Shown here: piece by piece, positions 43,248 to 52,708 of the stretch | Numbering within the stretch: the stretch's first letter is position 1 | Layout: the number at the start of each line of letters is the position of its first letter | From: Bacteroidota bacterium | GTDB taxonomy: Bacteria > Bacteroidota > Bacteroidia > Chitinophagales > Chitinophagaceae | Reading direction: 5' to 3' | Assembly (NCBI GenBank): GCA_023437225.1 | Contig: JAEZGS010000006.1 | Coordinates: 1-64,000, forward strand | Length of the DNA: 64,000 nt | Program-made: the position numbers and the translations under genes | The notes under the pieces: generated by a model | Databases searched by the model: none | What the model saw: the letters and a program-made list of their open reading frames with translations, nothing else | Told to the model about the DNA's origin: nothing

Positions 43248-46200
43248 ATGCACAAGTTGTTGTGTTTTGCATTGGCATTGCTCTTCGTTTCGGAACTATC
43301 GGCACAGCGTAAAAAAACATCGGCACCGGAAAGTACAAACAGTGATTCAGTTCTGTTCGCAAATAAACAATACCGTTTGATCGGTCCATGGCGGGGAGGC
43401 CGAAGCGCAGCAGTAGCGGGCTCTTACACCGATCGTAATACATTTTATTTTGGTGCAACGGGCGGTGGTGTATGGAAGACAACAGATGCCGGCGCAACAT
43501 GGAAGAATATTTCAGATAAATTTTTCGGAGGAACAATTGGAGCGGTTTCGGTGGCTCCATCCGACGAACACATCCTTTATGTGGGCGAAGGAGAAAATAC
43601 TATGAGGGGAAATGTGAGTGAGGGTCTTGGCGGTGCATGGCGATCTGACGATGCTGGAAGAACCTGGAAGAATATTGGACTGAAAGAAGGAAGACACATC
43701 ATTCGAATGGTAATACATCCACGCAATCCTGACATAGTGTGGGCTGCTGTTGTTGGACACCTGTTTGGACCTAACCAGGAACGGGGAGTGTATAAGACTA
43801 CGGATGGCGGAAAGAGCTGGAGAAAAGTTCTATATGTTAATGAACAGACGGGCGCTTCGGATCTCGTAATGGAACCCGGGAATCCAAACATCTTATATGC
43901 GGGAACATGGCGCGTAATCCGAACGCCTTATAGTCTCGAAAGCGGGGGTGAAGGAAGTGGTATCTGGAAAAGCACCGATGGCGGTGAAACCTGGAAGAAC
44001 ATCAGCAGCAATAAGGGTTTTCCGAAAGGCACCTGGGGCATCGTTGGTGTTGCTGTAGCACCATCAAATCCGGATAAAGTGTATGCGATCATCGAAAATG
44101 AAAAAGGCGGATTGTTTTCGAGCATTGATGCAGGCGATACATGGACGTTGATGAGCAACGACAATAACATCCGGCAGCGTGCATGGTACTATACTAAAGT
44201 TTATGTTGATCCCCAAAATGAAAATACTGTGTATGCACCGAATGTCGGTTTCATGAGGAGTCGCGATGGAGGTAAGACATGGCAATCCATCAACACTCCG
44301 CATAGCGACCATCATGATCTTTGGATCGATCCAAAGAATGGACAACGAATGGTAGTTGCTGACGATGGAGGGGCACAGGTTAGTTTTGATGGAGGGAATA
44401 GCTGGAGTACTTATATGAATCAGCCGACAGCTCAACTCTATCGGGTTTCAACAGATAATGCATTTCCATATCGCGTACTCGCTGCTCAACAGGACAACAC
44501 AACTTTGCGCATTCGAAGCAGAACCACAGATGGTAGTATTGGTGAAGAAGATTGGGAGCAGACTGCCGGTTTTGAAAGCGGTTACGTTGTAGCGGATCCG
44601 CGAAACCCTGACATTGTTTATGGTGGAAATTATGGTGGATATCTTGCAAGAAAGGATCATAAGACCGGTGAGGTAAGAACGATCAGTGTGTGGCCCGATA
44701 ATCCAATCGGAGCGGGTGCCGATGTGCTGAAATATCGTTTTCAATGGAATTTCCCGATATTCTTTTCACCGCATAATCCAAAGAAACTTTACGCCGGAGG
44801 GAACCATTTATTTGTGACCGAAGATGAAGGACAAAGCTGGAAGACCATTTCACCGGATCTAACCACGAACGATAAAACAAAACAGGTTTCCAGTGGCGGT
44901 CCTATTACCAAAGACAATACATCGGTAGAATATTACTGTACGATCTTCACTGCCGCGGAATCACCATTGGAGGAAAACTTATTGTGGGTAGGAACCGATG
45001 ACGGTCTTATACAGGTAAGTCGCGATGGCGGTGCAAGCTGGCAGAATGTAACACCGAAGGGATGTCCACAGTGGATGATGTGGAACCGGGTGGAAATTGA
45101 TCCGTTTCTAAAAGGTGCTGCATACTTTGTAGGAACGCGGTATAAGCTCGACGATTTTGCACCGTACATCTATAAGACGGAAGACTACGGTAAGAGCTGG
45201 CGATTGATCACCAAAGGCATTCCGGCCATGCACTTTACACGTGCGATCGTCGCAGATAGAAAACAAAAAGGCTTGTTGTATGCAGGCACGGAATATGGAA
45301 TGTATATTTCAAATAATGATGGCGCCAGTTGGAAGCCATTTCAGTTGAACCTGCCGATCGTGCCAATAACAGATCTCGCTATTAAGAACAACGATCTTAT
45401 TGTAGGTACACAGGGGCGGTCAATTTACATACTTGATGATCTTACCGTAATTCAGCATGCGAATGGTGACGTACTCAAAAAGCCATTGCATGTTTTTGCG
45501 CCGGATACTGCATACCGGATGGGTGGTTTTGTTACTCAAAATCCGGTGCATGCAGGTAAGAATCCGCCTAATGGCGTTGTGTTGAACTATTATGCGGCAA
45601 ATGTGGACGATTCTACAAAAGCTTCTATTGAATTTTTTGATGCAACAGGAAAATCAATCAGAAAATATAGCACTGGTGCGAAAGAAGATAAGTTGGAATT
45701 GAACAAGGGTATGAACCAGTTCAGTTGGAATCTTACATATCCGTCTGCTGAAAAAATTGATGGAATGATCTTGTGGAATGGCGTACCATCAGGAATTAAA
45801 GCGATACCAGGAAGATACAATGCACGTGTAACTGTAGGTAAAGATTCAATGGACGTGCCTTTTCATGTTGTTGCGGATCCCAATTATAAGACGAGTCAAC
45901 AGGAATATGAAGCGCAGTTTGAATTTTTACACCAGGTATTTAATTCATTCAACGATGTTCAGAAGGCAATACGCGACATCCGAAATTATCGCACCCAAAT
46001 CAATTCTCTTGTCGAGCGGCAGGGAAAAGATATCAACGCGGATGTGAAGAAAATGGCCGACTCCATCAACAAACACATGAATGCAATAGAAGACGAATTG
46101 TATCAAACAAAAGCCAAGAGTATCCAGGATGTGTTGAATTACCCAATAAAGATCAATGATAAACTCAGTGGCGTTTTTGATACTGCAAACAGCGGCTACA

Positions 46201-46349
46201 CCGCACCCAGTCAACAGGCTCGAGGTGTTTATGCGGAATTGAAAAAGCAATCGGACTCATTGCTTGCTCAACTCAAACAAATAAAAGACAAAGAACTGCC
46301 AGCTTTCAATAAGCTGGTCAGGGATAAAGCCGTGGATGTAATTAAGTAA
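43248..46349 (+). CDS. Secreted VPS10/sortilin-like Asp-box (BNR) repeat protein
   Basis: A 1033-residue exported protein (signal ending LSAQ). It is dominated by about eleven Asp-box motifs of the type TDAGATWKNI, STDGGETWKNI, SRDGGKTWQSI, TEDEGQSWKTI, spread over residues 60-720, which build one or two large beta-propellers. A beta-rich region follows (750-880) and the C-terminal 150 residues are helical. Relatives are annotated glycosyl hydrolase by analogy with sialidases, but no catalytic residues can be assigned, so a binding or peptidase-accessory role is equally possible. It ends without a T9SS sorting domain; a strong terminator follows. Confidence 0.85.
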   Translation: MHKLLCFALALLFVSELSAQRKKTSAPESTNSDSVLFANKQYRLIGPWRGGRSAAVAGSYTDRNTFYFGATGGGVWKTTDAGATWKNISDKFFGGTIGAVSVAPSDEHILYVGEGENTMRGNVSEGLGGAWRSDDAGRTWKNIGLKEGRHIIRMVIHPRNPDIVWAAVVGHLFGPNQERGVYKTTDGGKSWRKVLYVNEQTGASDLVMEPGNPNILYAGTWRVIRTPYSLESGGEGSGIWKSTDGGETWKNISSNKGFPKGTWGIVGVAVAPSNPDKVYAIIENEKGGLFSSIDAGDTWTLMSNDNNIRQRAWYYTKVYVDPQNENTVYAPNVGFMRSRDGGKTWQSINTPHSDHHDLWIDPKNGQRMVVADDGGAQVSFDGGNSWSTYMNQPTAQLYRVSTDNAFPYRVLAAQQDNTTLRIRSRTTDGSIGEEDWEQTAGFESGYVVADPRNPDIVYGGNYGGYLARKDHKTGEVRTISVWPDNPIGAGADVLKYRFQWNFPIFFSPHNPKKLYAGGNHLFVTEDEGQSWKTISPDLTTNDKTKQVSSGGPITKDNTSVEYYCTIFTAAESPLEENLLWVGTDDGLIQVSRDGGASWQNVTPKGCPQWMMWNRVEIDPFLKGAAYFVGTRYKLDDFAPYIYKTEDYGKSWRLITKGIPAMHFTRAIVADRKQKGLLYAGTEYGMYISNNDGASWKPFQLNLPIVPITDLAIKNNDLIVGTQGRSIYILDDLTVIQHANGDVLKKPLHVFAPDTAYRMGGFVTQNPVHAGKNPPNGVVLNYYAANVDDSTKASIEFFDATGKSIRKYSTGAKEDKLELNKGMNQFSWNLTYPSAEKIDGMILWNGVPSGIKAIPGRYNARVTVGKDSMDVPFHVVADPNYKTSQQEYEAQFEFLHQVFNSFNDVQKAIRDIRNYRTQINSLVERQGKDINADVKKMADSINKHMNAIEDELYQTKAKSIQDVLNYPIKINDKLSGVFDTANSGYTAPSQQARGVYAELKKQSDSLLAQLKQIKDKELPAFNKLVRDKAVDVIK

Positions 46350-46367
46350 TTATAATTATGTTGAGAT

Positions 46368-46401
46368 GAACTGCATCCAAAAAGGATGCAGTTCTTTTTT
46401 T
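46368..46401 (+). terminator. Strong Rho-independent terminator after the Asp-box gene
   Basis: A perfect 11-bp stem GAACTGCATCC/GGATGCAGTTC with an AAAAA loop is followed by seven T. It lies 18 bp after the stop codon. The next 144 bp up to the sugar porter gene show no further feature that I can support. Confidence 0.92.
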
Positions 46402-46545
46402 AGTTCAGATTAAAGTTTCTGATCATAGCAGATTTCATTATTTCTTTTTCGATCTTCGGGTGACCTTGCCCATTCTGCAGCCGCCGGCCTGTGCTCGTGC
46501 ACATCGATGTGTGCATCGCTCATTCATCAAGCCAAAAAAAATCTT

Positions 46546-48306
46546 ATGGCGTTTATTGACACAGGCAGCAGCGGAGCCTCAAAAAGTTTCAGTAAGGGTA
46601 ATCCACTTTACATCGTTATGCTCACCCTTGTTGCAACACTTGGGGGCCTGTTATTTGGATACGATACAGCGGTTGTAAACGGGGCAGAGAAATCACTCGT
46701 TGAGTTTTATATCTCGCAGATACTTCTGCCGGAGAACATTTCAACCTATACGGTATCGGTGATAAGCGAATATCGCATGCTCATGGTTGGAGTGCTGATC
46801 CTTATAGTGCTCATTATAAGCGGTCAGATCATAAAATTACTTGGCGCCCGCCGGGGCGGCGTTGCAAGCGTTATTCTGCTTGCAGGCGTTGTTCTTTGGG
46901 CAATTCAATTCCTGAATAAGCCGGTGCCCACGGATCTGGTAGCAATAAAAGATACTGCCGATGCTATCAAAGGTTTTTTAATCGCAAGTGCATTGATAGG
47001 TTGTGTTATTGGTGGTGCTTCGGCGGGTTTTATTTCACGTTCATTGGGAAGGCGAAACGGACTTTTCGTTGCGGCAATTGCTTTCCTGGTTTCTGCAATT
47101 GGTGCATGGCGGCCTGAGATGTTCAATGTGTTTGGCACAATGGATATGTATTCATTCGTTATTTACAGGATCATCGGCGGTATTGGAGTGGGTATAGCTT
47201 CCATGATATCACCCATGTACATAGCAGAGATAGCGCCTGCAAATGCAAGGGGAAAACTCGTATCCTTCAACCAGTTTGCGATCATCTTTGGAATGCTGGT
47301 AATTTATTTTGTCAATTATTACATCGCAAGCCAGGGAAGCGAGGAGTGGTTGAGGACGGAAGGTTGGCGCTGGATGTTTTTTTCGGGTGCGATACCCGCA
47401 GCGATATTTTTTATTCTTCTGTTTTTTGTACCTGAAACCCCACGATACCTGGCTATGAAAGGCAGGGACAAAAAGGCATTGTCTGTTCTTGAAAAGATTG
47501 CCGGCAAAGATGTAGCTCCAAATGTATTGAAGGAGATAAAAAACACGTTACACGAGGTGCATGCTCCCTGGTTGTCATACGGGTTTGGGGTGATATTGAT
47601 TGGAATACTTTTATCGGTATTCCAGCAATTCGTTGGAATCAATGTAGTGCTTTATTATGCAGGAAATATATTCCGCGACATGGGTGCATCAACTGATTCG
47701 TCGTTGTTGCAAACCATCATCGTTGGTGCAGTAAACTTGTTGTTTACGGTGGTTGCCATCATGACAGTGGACCGTTTCGGAAGAAAGCCCCTGATGATCA
47801 TCGGCTCAATTGGTATGGGCATCAGTATGGCTGCACTCGGTCTTACTTTTTATTTTAACCAGGTGGGTATGCTTTCACTTGTGTTTATGCTCACTTATAC
47901 CGCTGCATTTGCGATGAGTTGGGGACCTGTTTGTTGGGTGCTTCTTGCGGAGATCTTTCCAAACAGCATACGCGGCGCAATGTCGATAGCAGTTGCAGCA
48001 CAGTGGATCGCAAACTGGGTGGTATCGCTCACATTCCCTATGCTTAACGACAACCTTTGGCTTACACAGCAATTCAATCATGGATTTTCATATTGGATCT
48101 ATGGACTGATGTCGTTCCTCTCCGCTTTGTTTGTTTGGAAGATGGTTCCTGAAACAAAGGGCAAGACGCTGGAGGAGATCGAGTCGCTGTGGAGGAAGAC
48201 AGAGAAACAGAGAAACAGAGAAACGGAGAAACGGAGAAACGGAGAAACGGAGAAACGGAGGAACAGTGTGAATACGGAGGATGAGAGAAGGAGAAGAGAA
48301 CGATAA
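46546..48306 (+). CDS. MFS sugar porter with a repeat-derived C-terminal tail
   Basis: A 586-residue inner-membrane sugar:proton symporter or facilitator, from the ATG at 46546 (earlier ATG at 46507 unsupported). Sugar-porter signatures are GGLLFGYDTAVVNGAEKSL, RSLGRRNG, PETPRYLAMKGR, QQFVGINVVLYYAG, DRFGRKPLMI and PETKGKTLEEIE; there are 12 or more membrane segments with a long first periplasmic region. The normal end is reached at about residue 550. The last 36 residues are encoded by the family I octamer array and read as an 8-residue repeat (EKQRNRET, EKRRNGET, EKRRNSVN), strongly basic. The gene lies next to a NagB-type deaminase and the mannan locus, but on the evidence here its sugar is unknown. 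Confidence 0.92.
   Translation: MAFIDTGSSGASKSFSKGNPLYIVMLTLVATLGGLLFGYDTAVVNGAEKSLVEFYISQILLPENISTYTVSVISEYRMLMVGVLILIVLIISGQIIKLLGARRGGVASVILLAGVVLWAIQFLNKPVPTDLVAIKDTADAIKGFLIASALIGCVIGGASAGFISRSLGRRNGLFVAAIAFLVSAIGAWRPEMFNVFGTMDMYSFVIYRIIGGIGVGIASMISPMYIAEIAPANARGKLVSFNQFAIIFGMLVIYFVNYYIASQGSEEWLRTEGWRWMFFSGAIPAAIFFILLFFVPETPRYLAMKGRDKKALSVLEKIAGKDVAPNVLKEIKNTLHEVHAPWLSYGFGVILIGILLSVFQQFVGINVVLYYAGNIFRDMGASTDSSLLQTIIVGAVNLLFTVVAIMTVDRFGRKPLMIIGSIGMGISMAALGLTFYFNQVGMLSLVFMLTYTAAFAMSWGPVCWVLLAEIFPNSIRGAMSIAVAAQWIANWVVSLTFPMLNDNLWLTQQFNHGFSYWIYGLMSFLSALFVWKMVPETKGKTLEEIESLWRKTEKQRNRETEKRRNGETEKRRNSVNTEDERRRRER
48198..48261. repeat. Octamer array, family I, inside the sugar porter gene
   Basis: Eight consecutive 8-bp units (GACAGAGA, AACAGAGA twice, AACGGAGA four times, AACGGAGG). 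Because 8 bp is not a multiple of three, the array cycles through the three frames and yields an 8-residue protein repeat every 24 bp. No stop occurs until 48304. Confidence 0.9.
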
Positions 48307-48405
48307 GCTAAGAATTAGCTCCAGCCGGCTGCTTGGCCAAAAAGCCGATTTACTTCGTTTTAAGTCAATGTCCCCCGCCGGGTAAGTCGGTTCACTCTTG
48401 CCGGT

Positions 48406-48525
48406 TATCTGATTGTCTGATTATCCGGTTATCTGTTTGTCCGGTTATCCGGTTATCCGATTATCTGATTGTCCGGTTATCCGATTATCCGATTCTCTGA
48501 TTATCGGTTCATCCGGTTCTCCGGT
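48406..48525. repeat. Octamer array, family I, abutting the NagB-type deaminase stop
   Basis: Twelve words in perfect 8-bp register (TATCTGAT, TGTCTGAT, TATCCGGT, TATCTGTT, TGTCCGGT and so on), then two slipped units and TCTCCGGT, which ends exactly at the stop codon of the minus-strand deaminase gene. Consensus TVTCYGDT. The preceding part of the 219-bp convergent gap (48307-48405) has GC-rich unique sequence with no clear terminator. Confidence 0.88.
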
Positions 48526-49260
48526 TCATCCCATTGCGGCTTCATCTACAAATACGTGCAAGGAAGGATGAAGTTTTAAAAGACTTACGGGAAACTGCCT
48601 GGTGGGTTCGCTTTCAAGGAATTTTTTAATCACCGGTGCTTTATGTGCGCCGGATGCGATCAACATGACATTTTTTGCTTCCATCAATGCAGCAAATCCC
48701 AATGTGAGTCCGCTTACCAGATTAGTTGGTTTCGAAAAATATTTTTGTCCTACTTTTTGTGTGACAGCATCCAGTTGGGTCACATGTGTATATAGGTTGG
48801 GATCAACACCCGGCTCATTCATTCCTACATGTCCATTCATGCCAACACCAACGATTGCCACATCGATGCCTCCATTAGCGCGAATGTAACCAGCAACTCT
48901 TTCGCACTCCAGCTCTGCATTTTCTACACGTCCATCAAAAAAGCAAATACGCGTTTCATCAATATTCATCGGCATAAAAAAGTCGCGGTCAAGATGATAC
49001 CTGCAACTGCCCTCATCTTTTCCGTTTAATCCATGCCATTCATCGAGCCCCACAAAATTCCATTGCGATGTATTGAGCCCATATAAAATCTGTGAACCAT
49101 TCCTTCTTACAAGCTCCGCATAAAGTCCTTTAGGAGAATCCCCGGAAGCAGGACAAATCAGTGGTTCCTGAATATCCTTCAGCATCGTTATCAGAGTATC
49201 GGCAGCATCGCTGCAAAGCGCATGATATGTTGGATGCTTATATAATTTGTAATCGAACAT
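48526..49260 (-). CDS. Glucosamine-6-phosphate deaminase / sugar-phosphate isomerase family (NagB-like)
   Basis: A 244-residue enzyme of the NagB/RpiA fold. CPASGDSPKGLYAELV is the phosphate loop, FVGLDEWHGL and GVGMNGHVGMNEPG hold the catalytic Asp/Glu/His region, and SGAHKAPVIKKFLE is the C-terminal helix. It probably converts glucosamine-6-phosphate to fructose-6-phosphate and ammonia. It differs from classic NagB in some active-site positions (GMNEPG rather than AFNEPG), so a related amino-sugar deaminase is possible. Divergent from the mannan locus, it could use GlcNAc from fungal walls or glycans. Confidence 0.87.
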   Translation of the reverse strand: MFDYKLYKHPTYHALCSDAADTLITMLKDIQEPLICPASGDSPKGLYAELVRRNGSQILYGLNTSQWNFVGLDEWHGLNGKDEGSCRYHLDRDFFMPMNIDETRICFFDGRVENAELECERVAGYIRANGGIDVAIVGVGMNGHVGMNEPGVDPNLYTHVTQLDAVTQKVGQKYFSKPTNLVSGLTLGFAALMEAKNVMLIASGAHKAPVIKKFLESEPTRQFPVSLLKLHPSLHVFVDEAAMG

Positions 49261-49576
49261 ATTAGTTCATGATACAGAAAATTTTACAAATAATAAATTC
49301 GTAAACCACCTTTCTGCAATTTCTTTTTCCCATTTACCATTTTCCATTTCCCATTTTGTTTTTCCCATTTCCCATTTTCTTTTTCCCATTTCCTCTCATG
49401 CCAAACCGATTTAGCACGCAAAAATTTTTAACACCAATAGAGGTTACAGTTCCGATAGGTGACATTATAAGAACCAATTCTCTTTTCTGCCCTCGACGGG
49501 CGGAATGAGATCAATTCACCTGGAGCTAACGAGACCTTCCAAAAGGAGGACCTAGCGATATATAAAAAAGAAATAT
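49261..49576. other. 316-bp divergent gap between the NagB-like gene and susC
   Basis: It holds the heptamer array at 49321-49390 and about 180 bp of susC leader with small imperfect hairpins (for example GCCC/GGGC at 49489-49501). No exact TAnnTTTG box was found for either gene. An AGGAGG at 49544-49549 is too far (27 nt) from the susC ATG to act as its ribosome binding site. No small gene seen. Confidence 0.6.
49321..49390. repeat. Heptamer array, family V (TCCCATT)
   Basis: Ten 7-bp words in perfect register: TTCTTTT, TCCCATT, TACCATT, TTCCATT, TCCCATT, TTGTTTT, TCCCATT, TCCCATT, TTCTTTT, TCCCATT. This is the clearest array not next to a stop codon: it lies 60 bp upstream of the deaminase gene and 186 bp upstream of susC. 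Confidence 0.85.
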
Positions 49577-52500
49577 ATGAGTACTTCTATTCCAAATGAA
49601 CATGTACGTTTTTCTTTTGGGTTGAAGCGACTGACAAAAAGAAAGAGCGTTACGGGCCTGATCCTGCTCTTCCTTAGTTGCTTTTCCCTTTCGGTGATGG
49701 CACAATCGCCGACTGTAGTCAGAGGAAAAATCATCGATGAGAACAGCATTCCCGTTCTCGGTGCAACGATCCAGGTAAAGAATTCCCAGGTAGCAACCAG
49801 CTCGGATGCTTCGGGAAATTTTTCTATTAATGTCCCTGCTGGAAGCAAAACGCTTGTGATCAGCTTTGTTGGTTATGAACCGCAGGAAGTTCAGGCAGTA
49901 GCCCAGCCCATTACCATCCAGTTGAAGCCAACGGGCTCCAGTCTCGGCGAAGTGGTGGTTGTAGGATACGGTACCCAGCGTAAGGTTTCGGTTACAGGTG
50001 CTGTGGATAAGATCAGCAGCGACCTCATCGAAGGCAAGCCGGCAGCGAATCTGAGCCAGGCACTGCAGGGTGTATCTCCAAACCTCATCATTCAACAAAC
50101 AAATTTCGAACCCGGACAAGGTCTTAGCATCAACATCCGTGGTGTTGGTACAACAGGAGATAACAACCCACTGGTTGTGATCGATGGTATCGCCGGTGGT
50201 GATATCAATCTTATCAATCCAAATGATATTGAAAGCATTTCAATTCTTAAAGATGCAGGTACAGCAGCGATCTACGGATCCCGCGCTGCAAATGGTGTGA
50301 TCCTTATCACTACCAAGAAAGGTAAGAGGAATGAAAAGCCTTCCATTACTTATAATGGAATCGTTGGCATAACAAGTCCAAAGATCGCAGCTCAACCAGT
50401 ACACGGTTGGGAAAATGCATATTATAAGAATGAAGCACTTTACAATTCTGGCCGCCAGCCAGCTTATACACCTTCAGACATTCAGCAGTTTGCTGCGAAT
50501 GGTGATGGCGACTGGAGATTATCAAGCATCCTTCAAAAAGCTTTGCAACACAACCATAACATCAGTGTACGTGGCGGTGGTGAAAACAATACCTACCTGG
50601 TATCATTCGGATACCTCGACCAGGAAAATAACTTCATAGGGCCAAGCTACGGTTGGAAGCGATATAACATCCGTCTCAACCAGACATCAGAGATCGGTAA
50701 ATTCAAGCTGACCACCATCATGAGTTATGTGAAGTCGCAGGGTAAGGACCACTCTTCGAATGCCGGTACACTTATCATCGACGCGTCAAGGGTTCCTCTA
50801 TATTATAACTTCCAGGATACTGCAGGTAATTACCTTACCAACCAGGTATCTTCTGAAATGAACCCGAAAGCGATCCTTGAAAAAGGTGGTTACAGGTTAT
50901 ATAATAATGACGAAGTGTTTGGTAACATCACCGGGGAATATTCACTTACACGCGATCTTAAAGTAAGAGGTGTGTTTGGTGGTACGATCCGTTCCAACCA
51001 CTCGACTGGTAGAAGAAACGCATTGAAGTTCTCACCTGGAGGTCAATACGGACAGGATCTTGAAGTGTTTGACAATAACAGCAAATCATTATTCACCAAT
51101 ACACAGTTGATTGCTGAGTATAAGAAGAAGATCAACGAACACGACATCACATTGCTGGTGGGTGGTGCAAATGAATCATTCAAATCTGAAAACAACAGCA
51201 TTCGCAAAACTCTTGTAGATCCTCTGCTGGGTGTGCCTACTTCGGGTACGCAAGTTGATCCAAACTCAGGTAATACATTGCAGGGAACAAACGAATGGAG
51301 CCTCAACTCTCTGTTCGGTAGAGCGGGCTATAATTTTGATGAGAAATATTTTGTTGAGTTCTCTGCGAGATATGACGGTTCATCAAGATTCCCGAAAGAT
51401 ATCCGCTGGGGCTTCTTCCCATCAGTGAGTGGTGCATGGCGCGCAACTGAAGAAAGCTTTATGGAAGGATTCCGTGATAAGATCGGCGACATCAAGCTTC
51501 GCGCGTCTTATGGTATACTTGGTAACCAGAACGTAGGTAACTACCAATATCAAACTACATACTTCAACTTTACGAATGCTTATTCATTCAACGGAGTAGT
51601 AGTTGGCGGTGCTGGTTTCAACCTTGGAAACCCTGGGATCACCTGGGAGAAATCTGCAACCTTCAACATTGGTGCAGACATTACCCTTCTTAACAGAAGA
51701 CTTGATTTCTCATTTGATGTGTTCAATAAAAGAACTACTGACATCCTGATCCAGCGTGATGACGTTCCGGAGTTATTCGGCGCGGATTTCCCTCAATACA
51801 ACGCTGCTGAAGTGAAGAACAAAGGATGGGAAGCACGCGTATCTTATAAGATTCCGGGCAGATTGTTCAAACACACCATTAGCGCCAACATCGCTGATAG
51901 TCGCAATGAACTTGTTAAGTACACGTTCAGTGCAACAGAACTTGTTCAACGCAAAGAGGAATTTGAATTTGTAAGAAGAGTAGGTTTACCAATTACGGTT
52001 TACCAGGGTTATAAAAGAGATGGTTATTTCCAAACTCTTGACGACATCGAGAACTTCGCTAAGCCGGCCAACGCAACTGTTGTACCTGGTGACATAAGAT
52101 TCAAGGATAAGAATGGTGATGGTGTGATCGACGATCAGGATAAATACATCCTGGGTAATCCATTCCCACGCTACACATTCGGCTTCAACTACAATGTAAC
52201 CTTCAAGGGTTTTGACGCAACCATCTTTATCCAGGGTGTGGGCCGCAGAGACCTGATGGTTCGTGGCGAGTTGGTAGAGCCTTTCCACGTGGGATATTCC
52301 GGAACAATGTATCAGCATCAGACAGACTACTGGACTCCTACAAATCCAGATGCAAAGTGGCCACGTCTTGCTGAAAATGGTACTCCTTCAAACCAGAATA
52401 ACTACAGAACTGGTTCTGATATTTATCTGTTCAATGCAGCATATGCAAGGTTGAAGAATCTACAGATCGGTTACACAATTCCGAAAGCATTTGCAGAGAA

Positions 52501-52687
52501 AGCACGCATCAAGAATGCACGTGTGTATTTCACAGGACAGAACCTGTTCACCATTACAGAGCTGAACTTCCTTGATCCGGAAAATTCAGAATTCGGTAAC
52601 AACGTGAGCATGGGATCCGGCGCAAACAGTGGACGCGCATATCCTCTTCCTGTGTATTATGGATTTGGTTTAGATGTTACTTTCTAA
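49577..52687 (+). CDS. SusC/RagA-type TonB-dependent outer-membrane transporter
   Basis: A 1036-residue importer. A long signal region ends at about residue 43 (VMAQ). Then comes a carboxypeptidase-D-like domain (VVRGKIIDENSIPVLGATIQ), the SusC-specific GEVVVVGYGTQRK box, a plug domain (LSQALQGVSPNLIIQQ, DAGTAAIYGSRAANGVILIT) and a 22-strand barrel ending in Phe. It imports glycan fragments captured with the SusD-like partner, using TonB energy. It is the first gene of a five-gene locus with GH76 and GH92 enzymes, so alpha-mannan oligosaccharides are the likely cargo. No anti-sigma or sensor regulator gene is adjacent. Confidence 0.94.
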   Translation: MSTSIPNEHVRFSFGLKRLTKRKSVTGLILLFLSCFSLSVMAQSPTVVRGKIIDENSIPVLGATIQVKNSQVATSSDASGNFSINVPAGSKTLVISFVGYEPQEVQAVAQPITIQLKPTGSSLGEVVVVGYGTQRKVSVTGAVDKISSDLIEGKPAANLSQALQGVSPNLIIQQTNFEPGQGLSINIRGVGTTGDNNPLVVIDGIAGGDINLINPNDIESISILKDAGTAAIYGSRAANGVILITTKKGKRNEKPSITYNGIVGITSPKIAAQPVHGWENAYYKNEALYNSGRQPAYTPSDIQQFAANGDGDWRLSSILQKALQHNHNISVRGGGENNTYLVSFGYLDQENNFIGPSYGWKRYNIRLNQTSEIGKFKLTTIMSYVKSQGKDHSSNAGTLIIDASRVPLYYNFQDTAGNYLTNQVSSEMNPKAILEKGGYRLYNNDEVFGNITGEYSLTRDLKVRGVFGGTIRSNHSTGRRNALKFSPGGQYGQDLEVFDNNSKSLFTNTQLIAEYKKKINEHDITLLVGGANESFKSENNSIRKTLVDPLLGVPTSGTQVDPNSGNTLQGTNEWSLNSLFGRAGYNFDEKYFVEFSARYDGSSRFPKDIRWGFFPSVSGAWRATEESFMEGFRDKIGDIKLRASYGILGNQNVGNYQYQTTYFNFTNAYSFNGVVVGGAGFNLGNPGITWEKSATFNIGADITLLNRRLDFSFDVFNKRTTDILIQRDDVPELFGADFPQYNAAEVKNKGWEARVSYKIPGRLFKHTISANIADSRNELVKYTFSATELVQRKEEFEFVRRVGLPITVYQGYKRDGYFQTLDDIENFAKPANATVVPGDIRFKDKNGDGVIDDQDKYILGNPFPRYTFGFNYNVTFKGFDATIFIQGVGRRDLMVRGELVEPFHVGYSGTMYQHQTDYWTPTNPDAKWPRLAENGTPSNQNNYRTGSDIYLFNAAYARLKNLQIGYTIPKAFAEKARIKNARVYFTGQNLFTITELNFLDPENSEFGNNVSMGSGANSGRAYPLPVYYGFGLDVTF

Positions 52688-52708
52688 TTATTCAAAATTA
52701 TCATTGAT

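Noticed and set aside
46500..46511. 12-bp palindrome CACATCGATGTG upstream of the sugar porter gene, as a possible operator
   Set aside because: About fifteen perfect 12-bp palindromes are expected by chance in 64 kb, and it is not repeated elsewhere near related genes.
49544..49549. AGGAGG as the ribosome binding site of susC
   Set aside because: It lies 27 nt before the ATG, too far to act, and most other genes in the window lack such a motif.
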